Source: Sphingopyxis sp. QXT-31 (GTDB taxonomy: Bacteria; Pseudomonadota; Alphaproteobacteria; Sphingomonadales; Sphingomonadaceae). Taken from it: 64,000 nt of DNA. Location of the stretch: positions 4,159,501 to 4,223,500 of the forward strand of contig NZ_CP019449.1 in assembly GCF_001984035.1 (NCBI RefSeq), given 5' to 3'. Positions 8,226 through 17,320 of the stretch are shown here, one piece after another. Position numbers and translations under genes: made by a program. Each line of letters opens with the position of its first letter. The first letter of the stretch is position 1. The notes beneath the pieces are model-generated. The model did no database searches. It was given only the letters and a program-made list of their open reading frames with translations, and was not told where the DNA came from.

Positions 8226-11038
8226 TGCGCTTCGCCCCAGCTCGTGCCGATGCCGACCTCGACCTCGAGAGGGACCGAGAGCGTCAGCGAGGGTTCGGCG
8301 GCGCCCATCATCACGCGGCGAATGACCTCGCCCGCGGCCGCGGCCTTGTCCTCGGGCGCCTCGAAGACGAGTTCGTCGTGGACCTGGAGCAGCATCCTGA
8401 CGTCGGACAGGCCGGCCTCTTCCAGCGCCTTCGGCATGCGCGCCATCGCGCGCTTGATCAGGTCGGCGCTGGTGCCCTGGATCGGGGCGTTGATCGCGGC
8501 GCGCTCGCTGCCCGCGCGCTCGTTCTGGCTTGCCGCCTTGATGCGCGGGAACCAGGTCTTCCGGCCGAACAGGGTCTCGGTATAGCCTTTGGCGCGCACG
8601 CCTTCGAGCGTGTCGGTGATATAATCGCTGATCCCCGGGAAGCGCTCGAAATAGCGCGCAATCAGTGCCTGCGCCTCGTCGGGGGTGACTTCGAGTCGGC
8701 CCGCGAGGCCCCAGCGCGAGATGCCGTAGAGGATCGAGAAATTGACCGTCTTGGCCTTGCCGCGGGTGTCGCGGTTGCTCTCGCCGAACAGCTCGATCGC
8801 GGTGGCGGCGTGGATGTCCTGCCCCTGCGCGAAGGCTTCCTTGAGTTCGGGAACGTCGGCCATATGCGCGGCAAGGCGGAGCTCGATTTGGCTATAGTCG
8901 GCGGCGATCAGCACATGGCCGGGCGCGGCGATGAAGGCGTCGCGGATCTGGCGCCCCGTCTCGGTGCGGATTGGGATGTTCTGGAGATTGGGGTCGGTCG
9001 ACGACAGCCGCCCGGTCTGCGCACCGACGAGGCTGTAGCTGGTGTGGACGCGGCCGGTCTTGGCGTTGATCTGCTGCTGCAACGCGTCGGTATAGGTCGA
9101 TTTGAGCTTCGAGAGCTGACGCCATTCCAGAATCTTGCGCGCGATCGGCACGCCGTCGCGTTCGAGGCGTTCGAGCTCGCTCTGATCGGTCGACCAGTCG
9201 CCCGACTTGCCCTTGCGCCCGCCCTTGAGGCCGAGCTTGTCGAACAGGATTTCGCCGAGCTGCTTGGGGCTACCGATCGCGAAGGGCTGGCCTGCCAGTT
9301 CGTGTATCTCGCCCTCGATGCGCAGCATCTCGGTCGCGAACTCGCCCGACAGGCGCGCGAGATAGTCGCGGTCCACCATGATGCCCGCGCGCTCCATCGT
9401 CTCGACGATGGCGGCGAGCGGCCGGTCGACCATTTCGTAGACGCGGGTACCGCCTTCGAGCGGCAGGCGAAGCTTGAGCAATTTCCACAGGCGCCAGGTC
9501 ACTTCGGCGTCCTCCGCGGCATATTCGGTCGCGCGCGGCAGTTGCACCTCGGCAAAGCTGATCTGCGACTTGCCGGTGCCGCAAACCTCCTTGAACGACA
9601 GGCAGACATGGTCGAGGTGGGTCTTCGCCAGTTCGTCCATCCCGTGCTGATGCTTGCCCGCGTCGAGCGCGAAGCTCATCACCAGCGTGTCGTCATAGGG
9701 CGCGATGGTCAGCCCATGCTGCGCGAGCACGCCGATGTCATATTTGAGGTTGTGCCCGACCTTGAGCACCGCCTCGTCGGCGAAGAGCGCGTAGAGGCGG
9801 CCGAGCGCGTCGGCCATCGGCACCTGCTCGGGCTTTTCGGCGAACATGTCGGTGCCGCCATGGCCGAGCGGGATATAGCAGGCCTTGCCGGGACCGGTGG
9901 AGAGGCTGACCCCGACCAGTTCGCCGGTGACGCTGTCGAGCGTCGCGGTTTCGGTGTCGACCGCGACGACATGGGCTGCGCGGGCCTCGGCGATCCAGCG
10001 GTCGAGCACCTCGACGGTGGTCACCGTCTCATAGAGGTTGCGGTCGATCGGCGGCATCGCGGGCAGCGTGGGCGTCGAGGGGCCGCCGGCGGGTGCGGCC
10101 GCGGGAGCGACGCCGGGGCGCGGCAGGGTCGGCGGACCGCCGGGCGTGACGCCGGTGTCGAGCTTGGCCGAGAGCGAGCGGAAGCCATGCTCGTCGAGGA
10201 AGAGTTTCAACGGTTCGGGCGGGATTGCGCCGAGCCTGAGCTGGTCGAGCGTATCCGGCATCGGGGTGTCGCGTTTCAGGTCGACGAGGATGCGCGACAA
10301 TTCGGCCATCGCGCGATGCTCGATCAGATTGTCGCGGAGCTTCGACGCCTTCATCGTCGCGGCGCCGTCGAGCGCGGCGGTCAGATTGCCATATTCCTGG
10401 ATCAGCTTGGTTGCGGTCTTGGGGCCGACCCCGCGCACGCCGGGGACATTGTCGACGGCATCGCCCATCAGCGCGAGCACGTCGCCGACGAGGTCGGGCG
10501 TGACGCCGAATTTCTCGTTCACCGCCTCGAGGCCGAGGCGGACATTCTTCATTGTGTCGAGCATGTCGACATGCGGCGCACCGTCGGCGGGCTCGCGGAT
10601 CAGTTGCATCAGATCCTTGTCGCTGCTGACGATGGTGACGTCCCAGCCTTCGCGCACCGCGGCCTCGGTGTAGGTGGCGATCAGGTCGTCGGCCTCGAAA
10701 CCCTCGAGTTCGATGCACGGCAAAGAGAAGGCGCGCGTCGCGTCGCGGATCAGCGGGAACTGTGGGCGCAGATCCTCGGGCGGCTCCGGCCGGTTCGCCT
10801 TGTACTGATCGTAGATTTCGTTGCGGAACGACTGGCTGCTATGGTCGAGGATCACCGCTAGGTGCGTCGGCCCGTCGGCGTCGTGGAGGTCCTTCGCGAG
10901 CTTCCACAGCATCGTGGTGTAGCCGTAAACCGCGCCGACGGGCACGCCCTGCGGGTTCGTCAGCGGCGGCAAGCGGTGATAGGCGCGAAAGATGTAGCTG
11001 GAGCCATCGACCAGATAGAGATGATTCTTTTCGGACAT
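8222..11038 (-). CDS. polA: DNA polymerase I
   Basis: A 938-residue polymerase that fills gaps and removes RNA primers during replication and repair. The order is 5'-nuclease domain (about 1-290), 3'-5' exonuclease (about 330-520) and family A polymerase (about 530-938). The exonuclease is intact: VDTETATLD, HNLKYDIG and YAAEDAEVTW carry the acidic residues, so proofreading is expected. Polymerase motifs A (AADYSQIELRLAAH), B (RGKAKTVNFSILYGIS) and C (LLQVHDELVFEA) are all present. It lies 55 bp after a secreted-protein gene and overlaps the next gene by 4 nt. Confidence 0.98.
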   Translation of the reverse strand: MSEKNHLYLVDGSSYIFRAYHRLPPLTNPQGVPVGAVYGYTTMLWKLAKDLHDADGPTHLAVILDHSSQSFRNEIYDQYKANRPEPPEDLRPQFPLIRDATRAFSLPCIELEGFEADDLIATYTEAAVREGWDVTIVSSDKDLMQLIREPADGAPHVDMLDTMKNVRLGLEAVNEKFGVTPDLVGDVLALMGDAVDNVPGVRGVGPKTATKLIQEYGNLTAALDGAATMKASKLRDNLIEHRAMAELSRILVDLKRDTPMPDTLDQLRLGAIPPEPLKLFLDEHGFRSLSAKLDTGVTPGGPPTLPRPGVAPAAAPAGGPSTPTLPAMPPIDRNLYETVTTVEVLDRWIAEARAAHVVAVDTETATLDSVTGELVGVSLSTGPGKACYIPLGHGGTDMFAEKPEQVPMADALGRLYALFADEAVLKVGHNLKYDIGVLAQHGLTIAPYDDTLVMSFALDAGKHQHGMDELAKTHLDHVCLSFKEVCGTGKSQISFAEVQLPRATEYAAEDAEVTWRLWKLLKLRLPLEGGTRVYEMVDRPLAAIVETMERAGIMVDRDYLARLSGEFATEMLRIEGEIHELAGQPFAIGSPKQLGEILFDKLGLKGGRKGKSGDWSTDQSELERLERDGVPIARKILEWRQLSKLKSTYTDALQQQINAKTGRVHTSYSLVGAQTGRLSSTDPNLQNIPIRTETGRQIRDAFIAAPGHVLIAADYSQIELRLAAHMADVPELKEAFAQGQDIHAATAIELFGESNRDTRGKAKTVNFSILYGISRWGLAGRLEVTPDEAQALIARYFERFPGISDYITDTLEGVRAKGYTETLFGRKTWFPRIKAASQNERAGSERAAINAPIQGTSADLIKRAMARMPKALEEAGLSDVRMLLQVHDELVFEAPEDKAAAAGEVIRRVMMGAAEPSLTLSVPLEVEVGIGTSWGEAH

Positions 11039-11093
11039 GGCGCGGGGTGTAGCAGGGCATTTCGGCCTGAGCGAGCGCCCGGTGCAGATCGGG

Positions 11094-12164
11094 TCAATCG
11101 GCCAGCCTTATCTGGTCGACCACCCAGTCTCCGGTCTGCCGCACCCACATCAACCGAAGCTTTCTCGTATGACGTTCGGGTTTTTTGGCGCCTGTGCCGG
11201 TGCTGCGATCGGCCCAACCGAAGGTCGCGAGCATTTCCACCCTGTCGGCATCGAGCCCGGTGGCCTGCTCGACGTCGAAATAGACATTGTCGGCTTTGGC
11301 GAACAGCGCGCGCAGGCTGTCCCAATCGGCCTGCTCGCCTTCCTTTAGGCCCTGCGAAGCCAGGTTGAAATCGGCGCGCAGCAGGTCGGGCCAGCTCTTG
11401 CCTTCTTCTTCCGCGCGAAAGATCAGGGGGTAGAGGTCGCGATAGATGCTCATGACATGCCCCGCGGCGATCGTGTCGCCGCGAAGGCCCATGCAGGCCT
11501 CGATCAGCGCGATGCCGTGGCGCATGCGGTCGGCATCGATCGACGAACATTCGCCGAAGGTCTCGGCCGCCACCTCGGCCAGCGTTGCGCCGAAACGATC
11601 GGTCGGGCCACCTTCGCAAGCCGATGCAGTCATGGCGCGGCTTTCGGGGTCGAGCCACATCTGGCCGACAACAAACTGCGCGAGCTGTCGTGGATCAGCG
11701 CTTTCAAAGCGTGATACCCATGCGTGCAGACAGACGTTGACCTCGTCGCCCGGCTTCGTCTCGGGCACGAGGCGGCGATGCGCGATGGCGGCGTCGCCGA
11801 GAATGCGATCCCACGCCTTCTCGGGGATCGGGCGCGTCCATGTCGTCGGTTGCGCACCGTCCTTGCCGCGCGGCTGGCGTATTTCGATGACCGGCGGCAC
11901 GCCCTTGGCGCGGATGGCACTGATCGCGAGCACGTCGCGGCCATAGCCGTCGACATAGAGCATCCGGCGCACCGCCGTGCCCTCGGCGGCCATCGTCTCG
12001 GCAGGACGAAGGCCGTAGCGATCGTGCCAGGCCTTGACCGCGGCGTCGGAGCAGCGATCGCCGCCGCTGTCGTCGGCGCAGCCCGACGCGAAATCCTCCA
12101 GTTCCTGCGCGGGCGCCGGGGTCGTCAGCAGGGCGAGGACGGACAGGAGCAGGGCACGTATCAT
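11094..12164 (-). CDS. exported protein of unknown function
   Basis: I do not recognise this 356-residue protein. It has a clear signal peptide ([20 protein letters not shown]) and several scattered cysteines, including CADDSGGDRC near the mature N-terminus, which suggests a disulfide-bonded periplasmic or secreted protein. There is no membrane helix after the signal and no catalytic motif I can name. The start overlaps the stop of the acetyltransferase gene by 4 nt (12161-12164), and polA follows 55 bp downstream, so it sits in the middle of the purT-polA transcription unit. Confidence 0.75.
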   Translation of the reverse strand: MIRALLLSVLALLTTPAPAQELEDFASGCADDSGGDRCSDAAVKAWHDRYGLRPAETMAAEGTAVRRMLYVDGYGRDVLAISAIRAKGVPPVIEIRQPRGKDGAQPTTWTRPIPEKAWDRILGDAAIAHRRLVPETKPGDEVNVCLHAWVSRFESADPRQLAQFVVGQMWLDPESRAMTASACEGGPTDRFGATLAEVAAETFGECSSIDADRMRHGIALIEACMGLRGDTIAAGHVMSIYRDLYPLIFRAEEEGKSWPDLLRADFNLASQGLKEGEQADWDSLRALFAKADNVYFDVEQATGLDADRVEMLATFGWADRSTGTGAKKPERHTRKLRLMWVRQTGDWVVDQIRLAD

Positions 12165-12646
12165 CTGATATCCTCGTCGGTCGCTTCGGGCCGCGGGAGC
12201 GGCGGCAAGTCGAAATGGAGCACCTCCTCGCGCACCCCGAGCCTGGTGTAGAGCGCGATCGCGGGCGGGTCGGCATAGTCGGCCTGGACGAAGACCGCCC
12301 AGGCGCCGGTGTCGGCGGCGATATGCTGGAGCTCTTCAATCAGCGCGGTGGCGACGCCGCGGCGGCGATGCGCTTCGGCGACGGCGAGGTCGTAGAGATA
12401 GATTTCGCTGCGCGCAGCCTCGAGCTTGTCGAGGATGTAAGCGGTGAGGCCGCCGGCGATGCTTCCCTCGACCTCCGCGACGAGCAGGATGATCGTGGGC
12501 TTGGCAAGCTGGTGCGCGAGCCAGGCGTCGTCGGGGGTCTCGCGGCGATAGGTTTCGGGGTCCTCGAAGGCGTCGGCGTAGAGCGCGTTGAGGGCGCGCG
12601 CCGCTGTGATGTCGGCGGGGCCGAGGCGGCGGACCGTCAGGCTCAT
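12161..12646 (-). CDS. GNAT N-acetyltransferase, AAC(3)-I-like
   Basis: A 161-residue Gcn5-related acetyltransferase that uses acetyl-CoA. The CoA-binding motif is [14 protein letters not shown]. The blocks [27 protein letters not shown] and [12 protein letters not shown] closely resemble what I remember of aminoglycoside 3-N-acetyltransferases of the AAC(3)-I class (gentamicin acetyltransferases). The natural substrate of a chromosomal homologue is unknown, and resistance is not implied. It overlaps purT upstream and a secreted-protein gene downstream, both by 4 nt, so it is co-translated inside a housekeeping operon rather than carried in a cassette. Confidence 0.85.
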   Translation of the reverse strand: MSLTVRRLGPADITAARALNALYADAFEDPETYRRETPDDAWLAHQLAKPTIILLVAEVEGSIAGGLTAYILDKLEAARSEIYLYDLAVAEAHRRRGVATALIEELQHIAADTGAWAVFVQADYADPPAIALYTRLGVREEVLHFDLPPLPRPEATDEDIR

Positions 12647-13821
12647 CGATAGTCGATGACGAGCTTCGCCGCGGCCGCGACGGCTGCGGCGCGCGCCTCG
12701 TCGGTCGTGCCGCCCGCGACCTTCGCCAACGTCACGCCCATGCGGCGGTAGGGGCGCGTCACCGGCTTGCCGAAGATGCGAGCGTCGACGGCGGTCTCCG
12801 CATCGGGCGGGATCAGCGCATCGGCGAGGCCCGCAATCGCGAAGTCGCTCGCGTCGCGGTCGGCGAGGAGGACCGCGCTGGCGCTGGCATCGGGCGCCGC
12901 GATCGCGGGGATGGGCAGGCCGAGGATCGCGCGGGCGTGGAGGTCGAATTCGGAGAGGTTCTGCGAGATGAGCGTCACCATGCCGGTGTCGTGGGGGCGT
13001 GGGCTCAGTTCGGAGAAGATGACCTGGTCGCCCTTCACGAAGAACTCGACCCCGAAGATGCCATGGCCGCCGAGCGCATCGACGACCTTGGTCGCCATCT
13101 CCTGCGCCGAGGCGAGGGCGGCGTCGGACATCGCGGCGGGCTGCCAGCTTTCGCGATAGTCGCCGCGTTCCTGGCGGTGGCCGATCGGTGGGCAGAAACT
13201 CACGCCGTCCTTGTGGCGCACGGTGAGCAAGGTGATTTCGTAATCGAAGCCGATGAAGGCCTCGGCAATCACGCGGAGACGGTCGCCGCGCATGCCCGCG
13301 GCGGCATAGTCCCAGGCGGCGTCGATATCGGCGGCACTCTTGACCGTGCTCTGGCCCTTGCCCGACGAGGACATCACCGGCTTGACCACGAGCGGGAAGC
13401 CGATGCGGTGCGCGGCAGCGACGAGTTCCTCGCGCGTCTCGGCATATTCGAAGGTCGAGGTGGTGAGCTGCAGCTCGCTCGCGGCGAGGTCGCGGATCGC
13501 GTCGCGGTTCATCGTGAGCTGCGCGGCGCGCGCGCTGGGCACGACATGGAAACCCTCGGCTTCGACCTGGCTAAGGATTTCGGTGCGGATCGCCTCGACC
13601 TCGGGGACGATATGGTCGGGTTTGTGCTTCTCGATCGTGGCGCGGAGCGCGGCGCCGTCGAGCATCGAGAAGACTTCGAAGCCGTCGGCGACCTGCATCG
13701 CGGGGGCGCCTTCGTAGCTGTCGCAGGCGATCACCCGGCACCCGAGGCGCTTCGCCGAAATGACGAACTCGCGCCCGAGTTCGCCCGAACCGAGCAGGAG
13801 GATGGTGGCGGTAGGGGTCAT
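12643..13821 (-). CDS. purT: formate-dependent GAR transformylase
   Basis: Uses ATP and formate to formylate glycinamide ribonucleotide in purine synthesis, a folate-independent alternative to PurN. The 392-residue ATP-grasp protein has the usual length. It starts with [15 protein letters not shown] (dinucleotide-like N-terminal fold), binds ATP around [16 protein letters not shown], and has the family blocks [23 protein letters not shown] and [10 protein letters not shown]. It begins a tight run: the acetyltransferase, a secreted protein, polA and another secreted protein follow, with 4-nt overlaps or a short gap. The MFS gene upstream ends 71 bp away. Confidence 0.97.
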   Translation of the reverse strand: MTPTATILLLGSGELGREFVISAKRLGCRVIACDSYEGAPAMQVADGFEVFSMLDGAALRATIEKHKPDHIVPEVEAIRTEILSQVEAEGFHVVPSARAAQLTMNRDAIRDLAASELQLTTSTFEYAETREELVAAAHRIGFPLVVKPVMSSSGKGQSTVKSAADIDAAWDYAAAGMRGDRLRVIAEAFIGFDYEITLLTVRHKDGVSFCPPIGHRQERGDYRESWQPAAMSDAALASAQEMATKVVDALGGHGIFGVEFFVKGDQVIFSELSPRPHDTGMVTLISQNLSEFDLHARAILGLPIPAIAAPDASASAVLLADRDASDFAIAGLADALIPPDAETAVDARIFGKPVTRPYRRMGVTLAKVAGGTTDEARAAAVAAAAKLVIDYR

Positions 13822-13892
13822 CGGTCGGGCTTTCGTCGCTGGCGTATGCCGCCCGGCTTAGTCGGGCCGTGGGGGATTCGCCAGAGGCGCTC

Positions 13893-15125
13893 TCAACTCT
13901 GGATCTCGCAGATATCGGGAATGATCGTCCACCACAGCAAGGCGCCGAGCGCCGACAGCGCCGCGGCGCTGGCGAAGGCCCAGCCATAGCCGCCGAGATA
14001 ATCGACGATCAGCCCGGTGATCACCGGGCCGACGATGCCCGAGATATTGCCGAGCGCATTTTGCACCCCGACCCAGCTGCCCGCCGCGCGCGGCCCGGCG
14101 AAGATCTGGCCGATCGCGAAGAGGTTGGTGGCGATGAGCCCGGTGCCGATCCCCGCGACGACGAGCCACAGCGCGAGCGTCGCGGCGTCGCCCGCGACCG
14201 CGATGCCAGCGATCGCCGCGGCCATGGCGAGCTGGCCGGTGATCATCAGCCAGCGGCGGAGCTCGCCCTCGTGGCTGCCGCGCGCGACCATATGGTCGGA
14301 GAGCCAGCCCGCGCCGAGCGCGACGACGCCCTGTGTCGTGAAGCTCAGGGTCGTGAGCATCGTCATCTCGCCGATCGAATAGCCGCGTGTGCCGACGAGG
14401 TAGAGCGGCAGCCAGGCGAGCAGGAAATAAAAGCCATAGTTCGAGAGGAAATGGACGAGCCCCATGCGCCAGAGCGTCGGAATGCGCAGCAAGCGCGTCA
14501 TCGACACGCGCTCGGCCGTGGGGGCGGCGATGCTCTGCGCGCGGAGCGGCGCGGCGACAATCTGCCAGGGGATCAGCCAGAGCAGGGTCACGAGCCCGAA
14601 GACCCAGAAGACCGCGCGCCAGCCCCATTCGCCGAGGATCGCGCCGCCGAAGAGAACGCCGAGCGCGGGGCCGAAGGCGAGCGCGGCCGAGACCGAGGCG
14701 TTGGCGATGCCGCGGCGCTCGGCGGGCACCTCGGCGGCGAAGATCTTGCTGCTGCCCGGAAAGGCGATGCTCTCGCCGAGCCCGAGGAAGAGGCGCAGCA
14801 GCACGAGCGAGGCGAGCCCGCCGACGAAGCCGGTGAGCGCCGTGCTGACCGCCCAGATCGCGACGCCGAGCGCGAAGACGCGGTAGACGCAGAAGCGGTC
14901 GCAGAGCCAGCCGACTAAGAGGCAGGCGGGGGCATAGACCCAGAAAAAGGCGGAGACCGCGATGCCGAAGCCGGTGGCCGAGAGCTGGAGGTCGTCCTTC
15001 ATCAGCGGCGCGGCGACCCCGATCGCGCCGCGATCGACATAGTTGAGCAGCACCGACAGCGCGATCAGCACCACCACCCAAGTGATGCGCGCGCCGCTCG
15101 CGCGGCCGGCTTCCTTCGTCGCCAT
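13893..15125 (-). CDS. MFS transporter, anion:cation symporter-like
   Basis: A 410-residue inner-membrane carrier with about 12 hydrophobic segments. The N-terminal part with NYVDRGAIGVAAPLMKDDL and the loop VGWLCDRF resembles the glucarate/phthalate branch of the major facilitator superfamily (ACS family), so an organic acid or sugar acid is a plausible substrate. Nothing around it narrows this down. The start at 15125 has GGAGAGG seven bases upstream. It is on the same strand as purT but separated by 71 bp, and may be its own unit. Confidence 0.88.
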   Translation of the reverse strand: MATKEAGRASGARITWVVVLIALSVLLNYVDRGAIGVAAPLMKDDLQLSATGFGIAVSAFFWVYAPACLLVGWLCDRFCVYRVFALGVAIWAVSTALTGFVGGLASLVLLRLFLGLGESIAFPGSSKIFAAEVPAERRGIANASVSAALAFGPALGVLFGGAILGEWGWRAVFWVFGLVTLLWLIPWQIVAAPLRAQSIAAPTAERVSMTRLLRIPTLWRMGLVHFLSNYGFYFLLAWLPLYLVGTRGYSIGEMTMLTTLSFTTQGVVALGAGWLSDHMVARGSHEGELRRWLMITGQLAMAAAIAGIAVAGDAATLALWLVVAGIGTGLIATNLFAIGQIFAGPRAAGSWVGVQNALGNISGIVGPVITGLIVDYLGGYGWAFASAAALSALGALLWWTIIPDICEIQS

Positions 15126-15189
15126 GATGGACCTCTCCCCGTCCTTGTGGGGCGAGGCGTATCACAGGGCGGGGGCGGCGTTTAGCCCC

Positions 15190-15675
15190 TCATTCCGACC
15201 AGCGGTCGGTATCGTGATCGGGGTGCTGGTGGTTGCTCGCCCTGATCGCGCCGACATAGGCGGCCATCGTGTCTTCGGTCGTGCCTTCGCCCTTGATCGG
15301 CAGATGTTCGAAGAGCGGGAGCTGGCCTTCGAGGCCGAACTGCACCTGCGGCGGAAAGGCGGACGGGTCGTCGAACGAGCCGGTGGTCAGGTTGATATGC
15401 TTGCTCTCATGATAGTCGTAGGTCAGCGGCGTGCCGCACTCGCGGCAGAAGCCGCGCGACGCCTTGTCCGAGCTGGCGAAGGTCGCGGGGCTGCCGCGCG
15501 TCCAGCTTATCGCGTCGCGCGGGACGCCGATCAGCGCGATGAAAAAATTGCCCGCCGCCTTCTGGCACATGCGGCAGTGGCAGATGTGCGAGGTGTCGAG
15601 CACCGCGCTCACATGATAGCGCACCGCGCCGCACTGGCAGCCGCCCGAGGCGTCGGTTTCGATGCGATCGGTCAT
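15190..15675 (-). CDS. GFA-family zinc protein
   Basis: A 161-residue protein of the GFA family, named after the glutathione-dependent formaldehyde-activating enzyme. The cysteine pattern that binds two zinc ions is visible in CQCGAVRYHV, CHCRMCQKA and CRECGTPL. Most members have no proven reaction, and formaldehyde activation should not be assumed. It is cytoplasmic, with no signal. It follows a lipoprotein gene by 13 bp on the same strand, so the two are probably co-transcribed. Confidence 0.9.
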   Translation of the reverse strand: MTDRIETDASGGCQCGAVRYHVSAVLDTSHICHCRMCQKAAGNFFIALIGVPRDAISWTRGSPATFASSDKASRGFCRECGTPLTYDYHESKHINLTTGSFDDPSAFPPQVQFGLEGQLPLFEHLPIKGEGTTEDTMAAYVGAIRASNHQHPDHDTDRWSE

Positions 15676-15688
15676 CTGTTTCCCTTGC

Positions 15689-16315
15689 TCAGTCGATCAG
15701 GCAGACGGTGCCCGCCCAGAGGTCGGTGACCAGCCCCTCGATCCCGTCGATGTCGAGCAGGCCGGTGAGGTCGCCGCTGCTGAACAACAGCCCGAGCGAC
15801 GAATCCTCGACGGTCAAATCCTTATAGGCGGCGTGGAGTTCCTGCCGCGTCGAACCGATGCCGATGCCCTTGGTCGTCTTGAACGGCGACCGGGCGGCGT
15901 TGATCGTCCAGCCGGTGAACTTACCCTCCTGGAAGGTCATCTGCAGGCCGTTCCGAAAGTCGGTATAGTCGACCGTCCCGGCGCCGCACTCGCTGCTGCT
16001 GCCGCGTTTGGTCGGGGGTGCCAGCACCACGCCCACGGCGGATTCGGCCTTGTCGCGCTCGGTGCCATAGGGGAGGAGCTGCATCTTGCCATCATGATCG
16101 GCGAGCAGCAGGCCGTCGGGCGCGAGGACCAGCGGGTTCTCGACGCGGACGCGAGGCTTGGGTGGCAAGGGCTTGGCGACGGGTTCGGTGGCGGTCTGGG
16201 TCGCGGTCTTGTCGGGTTCGCGCGCGGTCTCGCTGGCGGGCGATGAGCAGGCGGCGAGCAATGGCAACAATATAAGGCTTGGGTGCCACATCGCATCTTG
16301 CCGTGGTGCAGTCAT
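15689..16315 (-). CDS. lipoprotein of unknown function
   Basis: A 208-residue protein starting MTAPRQDAMWHPSL with a lipobox LLAAC, so it is probably an outer-membrane or inner-membrane lipoprotein. The mature part has a Thr/Pro/Lys linker and then a domain with GIGIGSTRQELHAAYKDL. This resembles a motif in small secreted proteins of unknown role. I placed the start at the ATG at 16315 because GGAGG lies 6 bases upstream. The frame is open further up, but there it reads through the REP unit at 16325-16354 (VLRQAQDER). That REP therefore sits directly in the upstream control region. Confidence 0.8.
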   Translation of the reverse strand: MTAPRQDAMWHPSLILLPLLAACSSPASETAREPDKTATQTATEPVAKPLPPKPRVRVENPLVLAPDGLLLADHDGKMQLLPYGTERDKAESAVGVVLAPPTKRGSSSECGAGTVDYTDFRNGLQMTFQEGKFTGWTINAARSPFKTTKGIGIGSTRQELHAAYKDLTVEDSSLGLLFSSGDLTGLLDIDGIEGLVTDLWAGTVCLID

Positions 16316-16324
16316 ATCCCACCT

Positions 16325-16354
16325 CCGTTCGTCCTGAGCCTGTCGAAGGACGAT
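16325..16354 (+). repeat. CCGTT-type REP unit, left flank of GIY-YIG gene
   Basis: A 30-bp unit that begins CCGTTCGTCCTGAGC and ends GTCGAAGGACGAT, with internal 7-bp inverted arms (TCGTCCT/AGGACGA). It matches the reverse complement of 16675-16704 at 29 of 30 positions. The CCGTT end points away from the nuclease gene. It overlaps the upstream region of the lipoprotein gene. Confidence 0.95.
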
Positions 16355-16367
16355 CATGCGCCCAAGT

Positions 16368-16655
16368 CTATGTCTGGCTCCTGGACTTTGCCAGTCGCGA
16401 AATGCCGTCCCAATCGCCCTCGATCAGCGCTTCTTTCTTCACCCGCGACCACCCCTTGATCTGGCGCTCGGCCGCCAGAGCTTCGGCGCGCGTCGAGACT
16501 TCCTGGCTCCAGACGAGTTCGACCGGCCTTCGGTGACCGGTATAGCCGCCGAGCGCGCCGGACTGATGCTGGCCGATGCGATATTCGAGATTATCGGTGT
16601 GGCCGACATAATATCGGCCGTCCGCACAGCGGAGCATGTAGGTCCAGAATAGCAT
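16368..16655 (-). CDS. GIY-YIG family endonuclease
   Basis: A 95-residue single-domain GIY-YIG protein. The domain starts almost at the N-terminus: YMLRC, then YYVGHTDNLEYRIGQHQSG (the GIY-YIG core, here reading Y-Y and Y-V-G), the conserved arginine in YRIGQH and the likely metal-binding glutamate in RAEALAAERQIKGW. The size matches the small UPF0213/YhbQ-like group, for which DNA nicking or cleavage is expected but rarely shown. There is no DNA-binding extension. It lies between inverted REP units, and its stop is 13 bp from the left one. No good Shine-Dalgarno precedes the ATG. Confidence 0.9.
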   Translation of the reverse strand: MLFWTYMLRCADGRYYVGHTDNLEYRIGQHQSGALGGYTGHRRPVELVWSQEVSTRAEALAAERQIKGWSRVKKEALIEGDWDGISRLAKSRSQT

Positions 16656-16674
16656 ATCGAGAGGTTAGCGCTCT

Positions 16675-16704
16675 ATCGTCCTTCGACAAGCTCAGGACGA
16701 ACGG
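16675..16704 (-). repeat. CCGTT-type REP unit, right flank of GIY-YIG gene
   Basis: Inverted partner of the unit at 16325-16354, 29 of 30 positions identical. Its CCGTT end (on the minus strand) also points away from the nuclease gene. It lies between the YdeI-family gene end at 16717 and the nuclease start. Confidence 0.95.
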
Positions 16705-16716
16705 AAATGGAGTGTT

Positions 16717-17316
16717 TCAGCCGCTGCTTTTCTGCGGATGAAAAGTCTCGCCGCGCGCGAGCATCGCGACGAGGTCGGCGATCTTCTTCTTGCGTCCCGC
16801 CTCGGTCTTGATGGTGCCGAGGCGGAAGATCAGTGCGAAGCGGTTCTGTGCGGTGAGCCTGGCGAGCATGGCCTTCGCGGCGGGGTCGGCGTCGATCGCG
16901 GCCTGCAGGTCTTCCGGAATTTCGGATCCCTTGACGCGGTAGGCGCGGTCCCAGCGGCCGTCGGCCTTGGCGGCCTCGACCTGTTTTTGGCCATGCTCGG
17001 TCATCTTCCCCTCGGCGGTCAGCCGCGCGACATTGTCGATGTTGATCTGGCTCCACACGCTTTTTGGCCCGCGCGGCGAATAGCGCTGGAGGAAGCTCTT
17101 TTCGTCGAAGGATTTGCGGATGCCGTCGATCCACCCCCAGCACAGCACCGCGTGAATCGCCTGTTCGGGGGTGATCGACGCGAGGCCCGACTTGACCTTG
17201 TGGATCTTGATCCAGACCTCGCGCTCGGTGGCGTGGTTGGCAGCGAGCCAGTCGTAGAAGCCGTCCATGTCCACGAACTCGTGGACTTTGGCGGGATCTA
17301 CATGGACAGCGGCCAC
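16717..17316 (-). CDS. YdeI/OmpD-associated family protein
   Basis: A 199-residue cytoplasmic protein of the YdeI family. Recognisable blocks are FYDWLAANHATEREVWIKI, AIHAVLCWGWIDGIRKSFDE and YSPRGPKSVWSQIN. The C-terminal half carries the lysine-rich YdeI part (GRKKKIADLVAMLARGE). The family is widespread; a role in resisting bacteriocins or peptides has been proposed for some members, without a known reaction. The gene starts 4 bp after the guaA stop, so it is very likely co-transcribed with guaA. It has no signal peptide or membrane segment. Confidence 0.87.
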   Translation of the reverse strand: MAAVHVDPAKVHEFVDMDGFYDWLAANHATEREVWIKIHKVKSGLASITPEQAIHAVLCWGWIDGIRKSFDEKSFLQRYSPRGPKSVWSQINIDNVARLTAEGKMTEHGQKQVEAAKADGRWDRAYRVKGSEIPEDLQAAIDADPAAKAMLARLTAQNRFALIFRLGTIKTEAGRKKKIADLVAMLARGETFHPQKSSG

Positions 17317-17320
17317 CGCC

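Larger units (their letters stand above)
16325..16704. mobile_element. candidate REP-bounded GIY-YIG element (380 bp)
   Basis: Two 30-bp inverted REP units (16325-16354 and 16675-16704, one mismatch) enclose exactly one gene, the GIY-YIG nuclease at 16368-16655, with 13 and 19 bp to spare. The same REP family, in the same CCGTT-outward arrangement but with only 14 bp between units, is found inside sufS at 63797-63870. This looks like a REPIN whose spacer holds a nuclease gene. Mobility is inferred; no target-site duplication is obvious. Confidence 0.6.
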
